A stretch of DNA of 64,000 bases from the NCBI RefSeq assembly GCF_007670255.1, contig NZ_SZVS01000010.1:1-64000 (forward strand), in the 5' to 3' direction. Below the pieces are notes generated by a model. The model did not search any database and had not been told where the DNA came from. It worked only from the letters and a program-made list of their open reading frames with translations. Both the position numbers and the translations under genes were made by a program. Within the stretch, counting starts at the first letter, position 1. Every line of letters begins with the position of its first letter. This DNA comes from Paenarthrobacter nicotinovorans. Lineage in GTDB: Bacteria > Actinomycetota > Actinomycetes > Actinomycetales > Micrococcaceae. This document shows, piece after piece, positions 1 to 8,965 of the stretch.

Positions 1-78
1 TCTACACACTCATGAGACACCAACTGTCTACGAAGTCCTGAGACATGAACTGTCTACAAGGTCCTGAGACATGACAAG
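1..78. repeat. Three tandem 26-bp repeat units at window edge
   Basis: Units lie at 1-26, 27-52 and 53-78. Each begins TCTAC and carries a TGAGACA core. Units two and three are closest (shared TCCTGAGACATGA) and the first has diverged. The array stops where half of a palindromic repeat begins. Short iterated units of this kind are found near the ends of IS481-type insertion sequences, so this may be the end of a mobile element lying left of the window. No transposase is visible, so that is inference. Confidence 0.6.
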
Positions 79-80
79 GG

Positions 81-112
81 CTCAGTGGAGCATCTGCTGT
101 CCCCTGGTTGGG
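81..112. repeat. Half copy of the CCCAAC/GGGGACAGCA palindromic repeat
   Basis: This 32-bp stretch matches the right arm of the palindromes at 35742, 42954 and 59488. The matching left arm is missing and the tandem repeats at 1-78 sit in its place. It ends one base before the rhomboid stop codon, the same placement as two other copies. Confidence 0.75.
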
Positions 113-730
113 TCAGGGGATGGCGGTTGCCGGTTTGGGGCGGAGCAGTATCGCAGCGATGATGCCGCCCACTGCTCCGCCGAGATGGGCCTGCCAGGAA
201 ATGTAGCCCATCACCGTAGGCAGCACGCCGAACAGGATGCTGCCGTAAGCCATGAACAGCACCACGGAGAGCAGGATCTGCCACCAGCTCCTGTTGAAGA
301 AGCCCCGGACCAGCAGGAACGCGAAGAAACCGAATACCAGGCCGGAGGCTCCCACGGTTACCCCTCCCCCGCCGATGAGCCACACCGTCAATCCCGAGCC
401 CAGCCAGCTGAAAGCCAGAGCCGTAATGAAGACACGGATTCCGGACAGGAATACCAGGAAGCCGAAAATGATCAACGGCAACGTGTTGGAAATCAGGTGG
501 TTGAAGTTCGCGTGCAGCAACGGAAAGGTCAGGATATCCAGGAAGCCGTCCATGGAACGGGGTCGCAGCCCGAAGGTGGCATTAAGGGCATGCCGCATCA
601 GCGTGTTCAGGATTTCGATGACATAGAGCAGGATCACGAAACCGCCCATGAAGAGCAACCCGCCCTTTGCCCGGCCCGCCAGCGATTCCTCGGCGTCGGC
701 CTTAGGTCCCTCAGGTGTTCCCAGCACCAT
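113..730 (-). CDS. Rhomboid family intramembrane serine protease
   Basis: A 205-residue membrane protein with about six hydrophobic segments. It has the rhomboid hallmarks: HANFNHLISN (His78, Asn82) in the second conserved helix, the GASG motif with the presumed nucleophile Ser129, and WQAHLGG with the presumed catalytic His182. Rhomboids cleave transmembrane segments of client proteins inside the membrane; the client here is unknown. It is the last gene of a minus-strand run after the AI-2E-family permease and ilvA, 14 nt downstream of ilvA. A palindromic repeat arm abuts its stop codon. Family assignment is firm, physiological role open. Confidence 0.92.
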   Translation of the reverse strand: MVLGTPEGPKADAEESLAGRAKGGLLFMGGFVILLYVIEILNTLMRHALNATFGLRPRSMDGFLDILTFPLLHANFNHLISNTLPLIIFGFLVFLSGIRVFITALAFSWLGSGLTVWLIGGGGVTVGASGLVFGFFAFLLVRGFFNRSWWQILLSVVLFMAYGSILFGVLPTVMGYISWQAHLGGAVGGIIAAILLRPKPATAIP

Positions 731-744
731 GGCCGCCCCTCCCG

Positions 745-1983
745 TCAGTGCACCACGATGGGCTGGAAGCCTTCGGCCCGCAAGGCGCCGAGGACCTGCT
801 CACCGTGTTCGTGGCCCTTCGTTTCCAGGTTGATGGTGATGGAAACATCGCCCATGCTGATGGATCCACCCAAGCGCGTGTGGTCCAGGCCGGTGACGTT
901 GGCATCATTTTCGGCGATGATGCGGGCGATGGTGGCCAGCGAACCGGGCCGGTCATCGAGCATCATGCGTACTGTCATGAACCGGCCTGCGGCCGACAAA
1001 CCGCGCTGGATGACTTTGAGCATCAGCATGGGGTCGATGTTGCCGCCGGAAAGCACGACGGCGGTGTTCCCCGGGTTTTCGATCTTGCCGTCCATGAGGG
1101 CAGCTACGCCCACGGCACCGGCGGGTTCAACCACCATCTTGGCCCGTTCCAGCAGGAAGATCAGCGCACGGGCCAACGAGTCTTCGCTGACGGTTACGAC
1201 GTCGTCCACAAGCTCGCGGATGATGCTGAACGGCAGTTGTCCAGGCCGTCCGACGGCGATGCCGTCGGCCATGGTGGAAACTTTCTTGAGCGGCACCAGC
1301 GCATCGGCGGCCAATGACGGCGGGTAGGCCGCGGCATTTTCTGCCTGGACGCCGATGACCCTGATCTCACGGCCCAGCTCCTTGGCTCGGGCCTTGATGG
1401 CAACTGCGACGCCGGCCAGCAGCCCGCCACCACCAACCCCCATGAGAATGGTGTCGACGTTGGGGACCTGGTCCAGGATCTCCAAACCGATGGTGCCTTG
1501 GCCTGCCACGACGTCAACGTTGTCGAAGGGGTGCACGAAGACGGCCCCGGTTTCGTTGGCGTAGCGCTGCGCTTCGGCGAGGGCTTCGTCTACATTGTGG
1601 CCGTGGAGGACGACCTCTGCCCCATGGCTGCGTGTGGCGGCCAGCTTGGGAAGGGCTACGCCCAGGGGCATGTAGATCCGGGCGTTGATGCCCAGGCTCT
1701 TGGCAGCCACTGCCACACCCTGGGCGTGGTTGCCTGCCGATGCCGCTACGACGCCGCGCTTCTTCTCTTCGGCTGTCAGCCGGGCCATGCGCACATAGGC
1801 ACCACGAACCTTGAAGGAGCCGGCACGTTGCAGGTTCTCACACTTGAAAAAGACGTTCCCGCCCACAAGGTGGCCCAGCGCCCGCGACGACTCCACAGGA
1901 GTCTTGGTAATAATGCCCCCGAGCAGCTCCTGCGCCTTGAGGACATCGTCCAGAGTGACGGGCAGGGTATCGAGGGTATTCAC
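745..1983 (-). CDS. ilvA: Threonine ammonia-lyase, single ACT domain
   Basis: PLP-dependent deamination of L-threonine to 2-oxobutanoate, the entry to isoleucine synthesis or threonine catabolism. The SFKVRG motif holds the PLP lysine (Lys58), SAGNHAQG (82-89) is the substrate loop, and GVGGGG (183-188) binds the PLP phosphate. Residues about 337-412 form one ACT domain (RPGSLATIARII). At 412 residues it is shorter than two-ACT biosynthetic enzymes of roughly 510 residues. The single ACT domain fits either a feedback-controlled or a catabolic form, which sequence alone does not settle. It starts 3 nt after the AI-2E-family gene, so the two are probably cotranscribed. Confidence 0.95.
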   Translation of the reverse strand: MNTLDTLPVTLDDVLKAQELLGGIITKTPVESSRALGHLVGGNVFFKCENLQRAGSFKVRGAYVRMARLTAEEKKRGVVAASAGNHAQGVAVAAKSLGINARIYMPLGVALPKLAATRSHGAEVVLHGHNVDEALAEAQRYANETGAVFVHPFDNVDVVAGQGTIGLEILDQVPNVDTILMGVGGGGLLAGVAVAIKARAKELGREIRVIGVQAENAAAYPPSLAADALVPLKKVSTMADGIAVGRPGQLPFSIIRELVDDVVTVSEDSLARALIFLLERAKMVVEPAGAVGVAALMDGKIENPGNTAVVLSGGNIDPMLMLKVIQRGLSAAGRFMTVRMMLDDRPGSLATIARIIAENDANVTGLDHTRLGGSISMGDVSITINLETKGHEHGEQVLGALRAEGFQPIVVH

Positions 1984-1986
1984 TGA

Positions 1987-3267
1987 CTATTCTCCTTTAT
2001 TGGTGTCGGCCACAGTTCTCTCAACAGAGCTACTGCCTGCGGCCTTGGTCTTGCCGGTGCCATCCTTTGCAGGACGGGATTCGGGCCGGGGAAGGTGTGC
2101 TTCCTTGAAGTTGGCATCATTGTCCTGGCCGGCCGAGCCGGCCGCCCCTTGGAGTTCGACGCCGCCCAACCCTTCATCATGTTCCCACGTCCGGCCCGCA
2201 ATGTAGCGAACTGCCGTGTTTACTACGGCGAGCAGCGGAACAGCGAACAGGGCTCCCGGGATGCCTGCCAGATAAGAGCCGGCCGCTACGGTGAGGATCA
2301 CTGCCACCGGGTGAAGGGCCACGGCCTTGCCCATGACCAGGGGCTGCAGGATGTGGCTTTCAAGCTGCTGAACCAGCAGGACGATGGCCAACATGATCAG
2401 GGCATTGATGGGGCCGTTGGCGACGAGCGCCAGCAGCACAGCGATGGCGCCGGTGACCAGTGCACCCACCACGGGGATGAAGGAGCCGATGAAGACCAGG
2501 ACCGCCAGGGGCAGCGCCAAAGGAACCTGGATGATCGCGGCGCCAACGCCAATGCCGACTGCATCCACGAAGGCTACGAACATCTGGATCCGGACGTAAC
2601 TGACCATGGAGGTCCAGCCCCTCCGGCCTGCGCCGTCTGTGGCACGCCGCGCCGCTTTCGGCAGCAGGCGCACCAGGAAACCCCAAATCCGGCTTCCTTC
2701 CAACAGGAAGAAGATCAGGATGAACAATGCCAACACCAGGCCCGCGGCAAAGTGGCCAGCGGTGCTGCCGAAGGAAAGGGCGCCACTGAGAATGCTGCTG
2801 CTGTTGTTCTGCAGGGCGTTGGCACCATCGGCGATGTACTTGTCGATCTGGTCCGCGGTCAGGTGCAGCGGGCCATCGGCCAGCCAGGCTTGAACTTGCT
2901 GGACTCCGGTGAGGGCTTCCTGCCAGAGCTCGCCGAACCCGGAGACGAGCTGCCGCCCTACCAGGGCCAGGGCGCCGGCAATCACGCCGATGAAGCCAAG
3001 GACCGTGATGGCAACCGCGGCGCCGTTGGGAACCTTGCGGTTGCGCAGCCAGGCCACCACAGGATAGAGCAGTCCCGCGAGCAGGGCCGCGACCATCACC
3101 GGAATAATGAGGAAACTGACCTTGCCCAGCAGCCACACCAGGGCACCGACCATAAGCAGGATCAGCCCTGCCCGCCAGGACCAGGCGGCAGCTATGCGCA
3201 CCCCGTAAGGGATGTCCTCGGCGATTTGGCGGTCAGAACGGGGCTTGGCGTCCGGCGTAGGCGTCAT
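1987..3267 (-). CDS. AI-2E family (PerM/TqsA-like) membrane transporter
   Basis: A 426-residue protein with about eight membrane segments arranged as in the AI-2E exporter/PerM family: an N-terminal pair of helices from about residue 28, a soluble section around 90-150, and a C-terminal helix bundle with the family-typical GSFIPVVGALV stretch. The last 75 or so residues are hydrophilic and low in complexity. The family name comes from E. coli TqsA, but most members have unproved substrates and several act as ion exchangers, so quorum-signal export should not be assumed. It is the first gene of the run leading to ilvA and the rhomboid. No good ribosome site is visible. Confidence 0.9.
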   Translation of the reverse strand: MTPTPDAKPRSDRQIAEDIPYGVRIAAAWSWRAGLILLMVGALVWLLGKVSFLIIPVMVAALLAGLLYPVVAWLRNRKVPNGAAVAITVLGFIGVIAGALALVGRQLVSGFGELWQEALTGVQQVQAWLADGPLHLTADQIDKYIADGANALQNNSSSILSGALSFGSTAGHFAAGLVLALFILIFFLLEGSRIWGFLVRLLPKAARRATDGAGRRGWTSMVSYVRIQMFVAFVDAVGIGVGAAIIQVPLALPLAVLVFIGSFIPVVGALVTGAIAVLLALVANGPINALIMLAIVLLVQQLESHILQPLVMGKAVALHPVAVILTVAAGSYLAGIPGALFAVPLLAVVNTAVRYIAGRTWEHDEGLGGVELQGAAGSAGQDNDANFKEAHLPRPESRPAKDGTGKTKAAGSSSVERTVADTNKGE

Positions 3268-3327
3268 AAAACCATAATTCCGTAGCCCGCCCCGTATGGG
3301 AAACCGACCCGCAGGCGGTGGCAGGGG

Positions 3328-4278
3328 CTAGAGGGATGCGGCAATGCCCCAGTTCATGGTGAAATCTCCGCCCGGCGCCAACCACCGAAGGCCATCGCCG
3401 CTGTTGAAGGCGTTCGCCGGCCCTGTCATGGGTTCGATTGCCACCGCCTTGGATCGACCCGGGAAGGTGTCGGTGATGAAGACATGCACGTACTGGCAGT
3501 TCCCGTCCTGCTCCAAACTGACACTGCGACCATCGGGGGCGGCAAGCGTATGGCGGGCCACGCCGCCGTCGAACGTTAAGTCCGTCAGCGCGACGTCCAC
3601 AAGCGCTGGACCCACTGCGGTACCGGACGAAAAGTCATAGGGGCCATCCGCGGGGGCAGTGCTGCGTGGGATCAACCGATCATCGGCTACCAGGCGGGTG
3701 CGCGCCTTGACAGTGAGGACCAGGTCTTCGGGGGCGGTGTCGCCGAGCCGGAGGTAGGGATGGGCGCCCAGGACGAAAGGTGCCGGGCTTTGCGACTGGT
3801 TGACCAGGGTTTGCGACACGCGGAGGTCCAGGGCGTCGTCGAGCTCGTAGCGCACCCGGTGCTGGACCAGGAACGGATAGCCATGCTGGGGAAAGACCGT
3901 GGCTTCTAGGGTTACGGAGAATTCGGATTCATCCACCAACGCGTAGCCGGCATTGCGCAGCAGCCCGTGGCTGGCGTTGTTCCGGGAAACCTCGGTGATG
4001 TCCAGCTGCTGCTTCTTGCCGTCCAGGTACCAGACCCCGTCTTCCACCCGATTGGCCCAGGGAGCCAGGGTGATGCCTGTGGCGCCGGGAGATATCTCGT
4101 CGTCGCCGTACGTCTCCGTCAGCTGGACACCACCGCGGGCGTAGAGCCGAAGCCCTGCGGCCAGTTCCGTGACCACGGCGACGGCGTCCCCGCGGCGCAG
4201 TTCGAACTGCCGTCCGGTAGCCAAACGGCGCGGGTCGGTCTGATGGGCAGGGTCGGCTGGCAACGAAGAGGCAGGCAT
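3328..4278 (-). CDS. Aldose 1-epimerase family protein (galM-like)
   Basis: Interconverts alpha and beta anomers of a hexose. The fold is recognised from TLAPWANRVEDG, from NASHGLLR with the first active-site His, and from GAHPYLRLG with the second. The frame is open to 4341, but the upstream residues look non-coding, so I start at the ATG at 4278 (316 residues). An in-frame ATG at 4296 is possible. The gene diverges from galT-galK, and supplying the alpha anomer to galactokinase is the natural role. Members of this family without a characterised sugar are common, so galactose specificity is inference from context. Confidence 0.88.
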   Translation of the reverse strand: MPASSLPADPAHQTDPRRLATGRQFELRRGDAVAVVTELAAGLRLYARGGVQLTETYGDDEISPGATGITLAPWANRVEDGVWYLDGKKQQLDITEVSRNNASHGLLRNAGYALVDESEFSVTLEATVFPQHGYPFLVQHRVRYELDDALDLRVSQTLVNQSQSPAPFVLGAHPYLRLGDTAPEDLVLTVKARTRLVADDRLIPRSTAPADGPYDFSSGTAVGPALVDVALTDLTFDGGVARHTLAAPDGRSVSLEQDGNCQYVHVFITDTFPGRSKAVAIEPMTGPANAFNSGDGLRWLAPGGDFTMNWGIAASL

Positions 4279-4400
4279 GGCATTACGGTACTGCATTCTT
4301 CGATCGCGGCAGCTACGGATCCGCCACCAAGCCCGCAACAAGCCATGTTTGATTTTGTTAGAAACTATGCGTTTTTGGTTACTTGTGGAATGATGATTTC

Positions 4401-5549
4401 ATGAGTCGCATCACCACCACCCGCCTTGCGGACAGCCGAGAGCTGATCTACTTTGACGATCCCGGAACGCCGGAGAGGACACCGGAGTCGCTGGTGGATC
4501 ACCGTCCGCTTCCCGCCCGCGGCGAGCCCGGTGACGTCAGGTACGATGCCTTGTCCGGAGACTGGGTGGCCATCGCCGCGCACCGGCAAAGCCGAACACA
4601 CCTGCCCCCGGCGGATCAGTGCCCCATCTGCCCCACGACACCGGCGAACCCCTCCGAAATTCCGGCACCTGACTACGACGTCGTGGTGTTCGAGAACCGT
4701 TTCCCCTCCTTGGGACCGGCTATGGGCGACATTCCCACGGCGCCCGCGCCGGGACACAACGGCCACGGCCTCACCGGCCCGGCTTTCGGCCGCTGCGAGG
4801 TTGTCGCCTTCACGCCACAGCACACAGGTTCTTTTGCGGAGCTGGGCGAAACCCGCGCCCGCACTGTGATCGAAGCATGGGCCCAGCGGACTGAAGCGCT
4901 GAGCGCACTGCCGGGCATCAAGCAGGTGTTCCCCTTCGAAAACCGGGGTGCCGACATCGGCGTCACGCTGCACCATCCGCACGGCCAGATCTACGCCTAC
5001 CCCTACGTGACGCCGCGCGCAGAACAGCTCGGCGCTGTGGCCCGGAAGTATTACGACGACGTCGACGCGAAAGAAACGCTCGCGGCATCCCTGCTCAGGG
5101 CCGAACGCAACGACGGCAGCCGCATGGTGCTCGAGGCCAAGCACTTCAGCGCGTACGTCCCCTTCGCTGCCCGCTGGCCGCTGGAGATCCATTTGGTCCC
5201 GCACCGCAGCGTCCCTGACCTCGCTGCCCTGACCGGCGAGGAGCGCGACGAGCTCTCGCATGTCTACCTTGACCTGCTGAAGCGGCTCGACTCCCTGTAC
5301 CCCACTCCCATGCCCTACATCTCGGCGTGGCACCAAGCACCCCTTGACCCCGTACTCCGGCCCGCGGGCCAGCTGCACCTGCAGCTGACCTCGCCCCGGC
5401 GTGCAGCCGATAAGCTCAAGTACCTGGCCGGATCAGAAGCGGCCATGGGTGCATTCATCAACGACACCACACCCGAAGCCGTGGCGGAGCGCCTGCGTAG
5501 CGTCGCTGCGGCACCGTCCGGCAAATCCATGGAAGGCAGCCGAGCATGA
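4401..5549 (+). CDS. galT: Galactose-1-phosphate uridylyltransferase
   Basis: Second step of the Leloir pathway: UDP-glucose plus galactose-1-phosphate gives UDP-galactose plus glucose-1-phosphate. CPICP supplies a zinc-binding cysteine pair, and HHPHGQIYAYP contains the His-Pro-His active site that is uridylylated. The ATG at 4401 is preferred over the in-frame TTG at 4383, giving 382 residues, a normal size for the actinobacterial enzyme. Its stop overlaps the galK start by four bases (ATGA), so the two are translationally coupled. No UDP-glucose 4-epimerase gene lies in the window. Confidence 0.96.
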   Translation: MSRITTTRLADSRELIYFDDPGTPERTPESLVDHRPLPARGEPGDVRYDALSGDWVAIAAHRQSRTHLPPADQCPICPTTPANPSEIPAPDYDVVVFENRFPSLGPAMGDIPTAPAPGHNGHGLTGPAFGRCEVVAFTPQHTGSFAELGETRARTVIEAWAQRTEALSALPGIKQVFPFENRGADIGVTLHHPHGQIYAYPYVTPRAEQLGAVARKYYDDVDAKETLAASLLRAERNDGSRMVLEAKHFSAYVPFAARWPLEIHLVPHRSVPDLAALTGEERDELSHVYLDLLKRLDSLYPTPMPYISAWHQAPLDPVLRPAGQLHLQLTSPRRAADKLKYLAGSEAAMGAFINDTTPEAVAERLRSVAAAPSGKSMEGSRA

Positions 5550-6706
5550 CCACCACCGCGGACGCCACCGCCCTCACTGACCGCTTCCTGGAAACCTTTG
5601 GCGCCGCTCCCGACGGCGTGTGGCAGGCACCGGGACGCGTCAACCTGATCGGCGAGCACACGGACTACAACGAGGGGTTCGTGCTCCCCTTCGCCATCGA
5701 CAGGACAGCGAAGGTGGCTTTGCGCGTCCGCGACGATTCAACCGTGCGCATGCTGTCCACTTTCGGCGGCCATGGCATGGTGGAGGCCGATCTGGAGGGC
5801 CTGGAACCCGGCTCGGGTGATGGCTGGTCCCGCTACCCGCTGGGCGTCGCCTGGGCTTTGCAGGAACACGGCATCGCCGTCCCCGGTTTCGATCTCCTGT
5901 TGGACTCCGACGTCCCCCTGGGCGCAGGACTGTCCTCGTCCCATGCCATCGAGTGCGCAGTCATCTCAGCCCTCAATGAACTCACCGGCGCGGGCCTGGC
6001 TGCTGAGGAACTCGTGCTCGCCACCCAGCGCGCGGAAAACATCTTTGTGGGGGCACCCACGGGAATCATGGACCAGTCTGCATCGTTGCGCGGCGCGAAA
6101 GGCCACGCAGTTTTCCTCGATTGCCGGGACCAGCACGTTGAACTGGTCCCGTTCGATGCCGAGGCCTCGGATTTGGTCCTGCTGGTAATGGACACCAAGG
6201 TCTCGCACTCACACGCCGACGGCGGTTACGCCTCCAGGCGCGCCTCCTGCGAGTTGGGTGCCGAGATCCTTGGCGTCAAAGCACTGCGCGACGTCGGCGT
6301 CGAACGTTTGGAGGAAGCGTCCGGACTGCTGGATGAGACCACGCTGAAGCGGGTGCGCCACGTCGTGACGGAGAACGATCGCGTGCTCCAGACAGTGGAA
6401 GTCCTCGGGACACAGGGGCCTGCGAGCATCGGGGCCCTGCTTGATGCCAGCCATGTTTCCATGCGGGACGACTTTGAGATCTCCTGCCCGGAGCTTGACC
6501 TCGCAGTGGACACTGCCAGGGCAAACGGCAGCATCGGCGCACGGATGACCGGCGGCGGTTTCGGTGGCTCGGCCATAGCGCTGACTCCGGTGGGCCGGGA
6601 GCAGCAGGTGAGGGACGCCGTCGTGCGTTCCTTCGCGGAAGCGGGCTACACCACACCGGACATTTTCACCGTGACCCCGGCAGCAGGCGCCCTGCGTCTT
6701 GTGTGA
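5546..6706 (+). CDS. galK: Galactokinase
   Basis: Phosphorylates alpha-D-galactose with ATP. GHMP-kinase features are complete: the galactokinase signature GRVNLIGEHTDYNEG near the N-terminus, the phosphate loop PLGAGLSSSHA, and the C-terminal MTGGGFGGSAIAL motif. The 386-residue length is normal. It starts inside the galT stop codon, and the following thiolase appears to have its own promoter, so the gal operon seems to be just galTK. Confidence 0.97.
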   Translation: MTTTADATALTDRFLETFGAAPDGVWQAPGRVNLIGEHTDYNEGFVLPFAIDRTAKVALRVRDDSTVRMLSTFGGHGMVEADLEGLEPGSGDGWSRYPLGVAWALQEHGIAVPGFDLLLDSDVPLGAGLSSSHAIECAVISALNELTGAGLAAEELVLATQRAENIFVGAPTGIMDQSASLRGAKGHAVFLDCRDQHVELVPFDAEASDLVLLVMDTKVSHSHADGGYASRRASCELGAEILGVKALRDVGVERLEEASGLLDETTLKRVRHVVTENDRVLQTVEVLGTQGPASIGALLDASHVSMRDDFEISCPELDLAVDTARANGSIGARMTGGGFGGSAIALTPVGREQQVRDAVVRSFAEAGYTTPDIFTVTPAAGALRLV

Positions 6707-6746
6707 CCTCACAGCCTGCGCCCGGACCAGCAGCGAATGCCGGGCG

Positions 6747-6752
6747 TAAGCT
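6747..6752 (+). promoter_or_regulatory. Putative -10 box for leaderless thiolase transcript
   Basis: TAAGCT ends six bases before the ATG at 6759 and no ribosome-binding site is present. This fits the TANNNT leaderless pattern seen at several genes in the window. Confidence 0.45.
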
Positions 6753-6758
6753 GGGGCC

Positions 6759-7997
6759 ATGACTGAGGCCGTCATTGTTTCCACTGCCAGAAGCCCCATA
6801 GGCCGCGCCTTCAAAGGCTCCCTCAAGGATGAACGCCCCGACGACCTCGCCACGGCCATGGTGGAGGCCGCCTTGGCCAAGATCCCGGGCTTCGAACCCG
6901 GAGCCGAGGACGGGCGGGGGCTGGACGACATCCTCCTGGGCTGCGCCGAACCCAGCGGTGAGGCAGGGTCCAACATGGCTCGGGTGGTCGCGGTCCTGGC
7001 AGGGTTGGACAGGGTGCCTGGGGCGACCATCAACCGCTTCTGTGCCTCGAGCCTGCAGACCCTGAGGATGGCCTTCCACGCCGTCAAGTCCGGAGAAGCC
7101 CAGGCGATCGTCTCCGCCGGAGTGGAGAGCGTCTCCCGCTACCAACACTGGGCGGGCGCCGGCGAAACCGATACCGCCAACCACAACCCAGCCTTCGCGG
7201 CCGCCGCCCAGCGCACTGCCTCCCGGGCCGCCTCCAACATTCCATGGACCGATCCCCGGCTTGGCGGCCGCCTCCCTGATATCTACATTTCCATGGGCCA
7301 GACGGCTGAAAACGTTGCCACCAGCTACGGCATCAGCCGCGCCGAGCAGGACCAGTGGGGTGTACTGAGCCAGAACCGGGCGGAGGCAGCCATCGCCTCC
7401 GGTTTCTACGCCCGGGACATCACGCCCTACACCCGCAAGGACGGAGTGGTGGTAGACCGCGATGACTCTCCCAGGGCAGGGGTGACACTGGAGGCGGTCT
7501 CCGCGCTGCAGCCCGTCTTCCGCCCGGAGGGTACCGTCACCGCCGGCAATGCCTGTCCACTCAACGATGGCGCGGCGGCCGTGGTGGTCATGAGCGACGC
7601 CCGGGCCCGCGAGCTCGGATTGGAACCCCTGGCGCGGGTGGTGTCCACCGGCGTCAGTGCACTCTCTCCGGAACTGATGGGCATGGGCCCGGTGGAGTCC
7701 ACGCGCCGCGCTCTCGCCCTGGCCGGACTGACCATTGATGACATTGACCTGGTGGAGCTCAACGAGGCCTTTGCCGTTCAGGTGGTGGCCAGTGCCCGGG
7801 AACTGGGGATCGATCCCGACAAGCTCAATGTCCACGGCGGGGCCATAGCGCTGGGGCATCCTTTTGGGATGACCGGTGCACGGATGACCAGCACGCTGCT
7901 CAACGGGCTGGTGGAGCGCGACGGAACACTGGGGCTGGCTACGCTCTGCGTCGGAGGCGGCCAGGGCATGGCGGTCGTTTTCGAACGTTTGAGGTAG
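6759..7997 (+). CDS. Acetyl-CoA C-acyltransferase (thiolase)
   Basis: Thiolase-superfamily enzyme of 412 residues that condenses or cleaves acyl-CoA. NRFCASSLQTL carries the acyl-accepting cysteine, GGAIALGHPFGMTGAR the catalytic His, and CVGGGQGMAV the second cysteine. All three are intact. No beta-oxidation partners are adjacent, so whether it acts in degradation (FadA-like) or acetoacetyl-CoA formation cannot be told from the locus. It is flanked by its own apparent leaderless promoter and a strong terminator at 8008-8035, so it is probably monocistronic. Confidence 0.94.
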   Translation: MTEAVIVSTARSPIGRAFKGSLKDERPDDLATAMVEAALAKIPGFEPGAEDGRGLDDILLGCAEPSGEAGSNMARVVAVLAGLDRVPGATINRFCASSLQTLRMAFHAVKSGEAQAIVSAGVESVSRYQHWAGAGETDTANHNPAFAAAAQRTASRAASNIPWTDPRLGGRLPDIYISMGQTAENVATSYGISRAEQDQWGVLSQNRAEAAIASGFYARDITPYTRKDGVVVDRDDSPRAGVTLEAVSALQPVFRPEGTVTAGNACPLNDGAAAVVVMSDARARELGLEPLARVVSTGVSALSPELMGMGPVESTRRALALAGLTIDDIDLVELNEAFAVQVVASARELGIDPDKLNVHGGAIALGHPFGMTGARMTSTLLNGLVERDGTLGLATLCVGGGQGMAVVFERLR

Positions 7998-8007
7998 TCC
8001 GACGAAA

Positions 8008-8035
8008 AATGCCCCCGAATTGCTTCGGGGGCATT
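8008..8035. terminator. Bidirectional intrinsic terminator
   Basis: A perfect 12-bp stem AATGCCCCCGAA/TTCGGGGGCATT with a four-base loop, flanked by A-rich and T-containing sequence. It lies between the convergent thiolase and Bax-inhibitor-1 genes and can serve both. Confidence 0.85.
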
Positions 8036-8056
8036 CTTCATGTGGAGCTTTGGCGG

Positions 8057-8965
8057 CTAGTCGTCGCCTCGCAGGATGGCCAGCAGGCGGATGATTTCCA
8101 CATACAGCCAAACCAGCGTCACCGTCAGGCCGAACGCGGCAACCCAGGAGTAGCGTTCCGGGGCACCTGCACGGACGCCTTCTTCAATGCTGGTGAAGTC
8201 CATGATGAGCGAGAAAGCGGCCAGGCCGATGGCCAGGATTCCGATGAAGACACCCAGCGGGATACCCGCAATGGTGATGCTCGTACGGAGGCCGAAGGGT
8301 TCCTGCACGGCACCGGTCCACATCATGACGAGGTTGATCAGTGCGAAGACTGCGTAGCCGATGGTCGCGATCATGAAGAACCGCATCAGCTTGGGCGTTG
8401 CGCGCACCTTGCCGCTCTTGAACAACACCAAGGTGACGCCGAAGACGGCAAGCGTGCCGATGACGGCCTGCAGGCCGACGCCGGGGTACATGCCGTCCAG
8501 AATGCGGGTCAGGCCACCAAGGAAGAGGCCTTCGAGTCCGGCATACGCCAGGATCAGCGCCGGCGAAGGCTGCTTCTTGAACGTGTTGACCAGGGCAAGG
8601 ACGAAGCCGCCCAGTGCACCGACAATCATCAACAGGCTGGACAAGCCAGGCGCAACAAGGAGCGTCACGCCGGCGCCGACCACGACGGCCACCAGGCAGG
8701 CGACGGTCTTCATGATGACGTCGTCGTACGTCATCCGGCCGGTGTCAGCGGGGCCTGCCGCCGGCTGGTTGTACATCTGCTGCAGTTGCTCGTTGGTCAT
8801 GCTCTGCTGCTGGGCAGACCACGCGGCCTGGCCGTCCAAGACCTGGCCGGGGGCGCGGCCAGCAGGGTTGAATTGCTGGCCGTACGGATTGTGCGGTACA
8901 GGCGGGGCCTGCTTTGCTCCACGGAAATTCTTTCCGTTGAAGACTGGGTTGCCGCCAAGTGCCAT
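8057..8965 (-). CDS. Bax inhibitor-1/YccA family membrane protein
   Basis: A 302-residue protein. Residues 1 to about 80 are hydrophilic and rich in Gln, Pro and Asn (NPYGQQFNPAGRAPG), presumably cytoplasmic and likely disordered. From about residue 87 there are seven hydrophobic helices. The last part includes MDFTSIEEGV and ERYSWVAAFGL, typical of the bacterial BI-1-like family. The start is fixed by an AGGAGG site before the ATG. Family members are proposed pH-sensitive calcium leak channels, but the function in Actinobacteria is not established. The gene stands alone between a terminator and a long upstream region. Confidence 0.9.
   Translation of the reverse strand: MALGGNPVFNGKNFRGAKQAPPVPHNPYGQQFNPAGRAPGQVLDGQAAWSAQQQSMTNEQLQQMYNQPAAGPADTGRMTYDDVIMKTVACLVAVVVGAGVTLLVAPGLSSLLMIVGALGGFVLALVNTFKKQPSPALILAYAGLEGLFLGGLTRILDGMYPGVGLQAVIGTLAVFGVTLVLFKSGKVRATPKLMRFFMIATIGYAVFALINLVMMWTGAVQEPFGLRTSITIAGIPLGVFIGILAIGLAAFSLIMDFTSIEEGVRAGAPERYSWVAAFGLTVTLVWLYVEIIRLLAILRGDD

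Noticed and set aside
71..1327. 418-codon plus-strand frame over rhomboid and ilvA
   Set aside because: Composition is that of a shadow frame and both minus-strand genes are complete with catalytic motifs.
4279..4400. Defined operator between galM-like gene and galT
   Set aside because: The AT-rich stretch clearly holds promoters, but I found no convincing palindrome or known motif.
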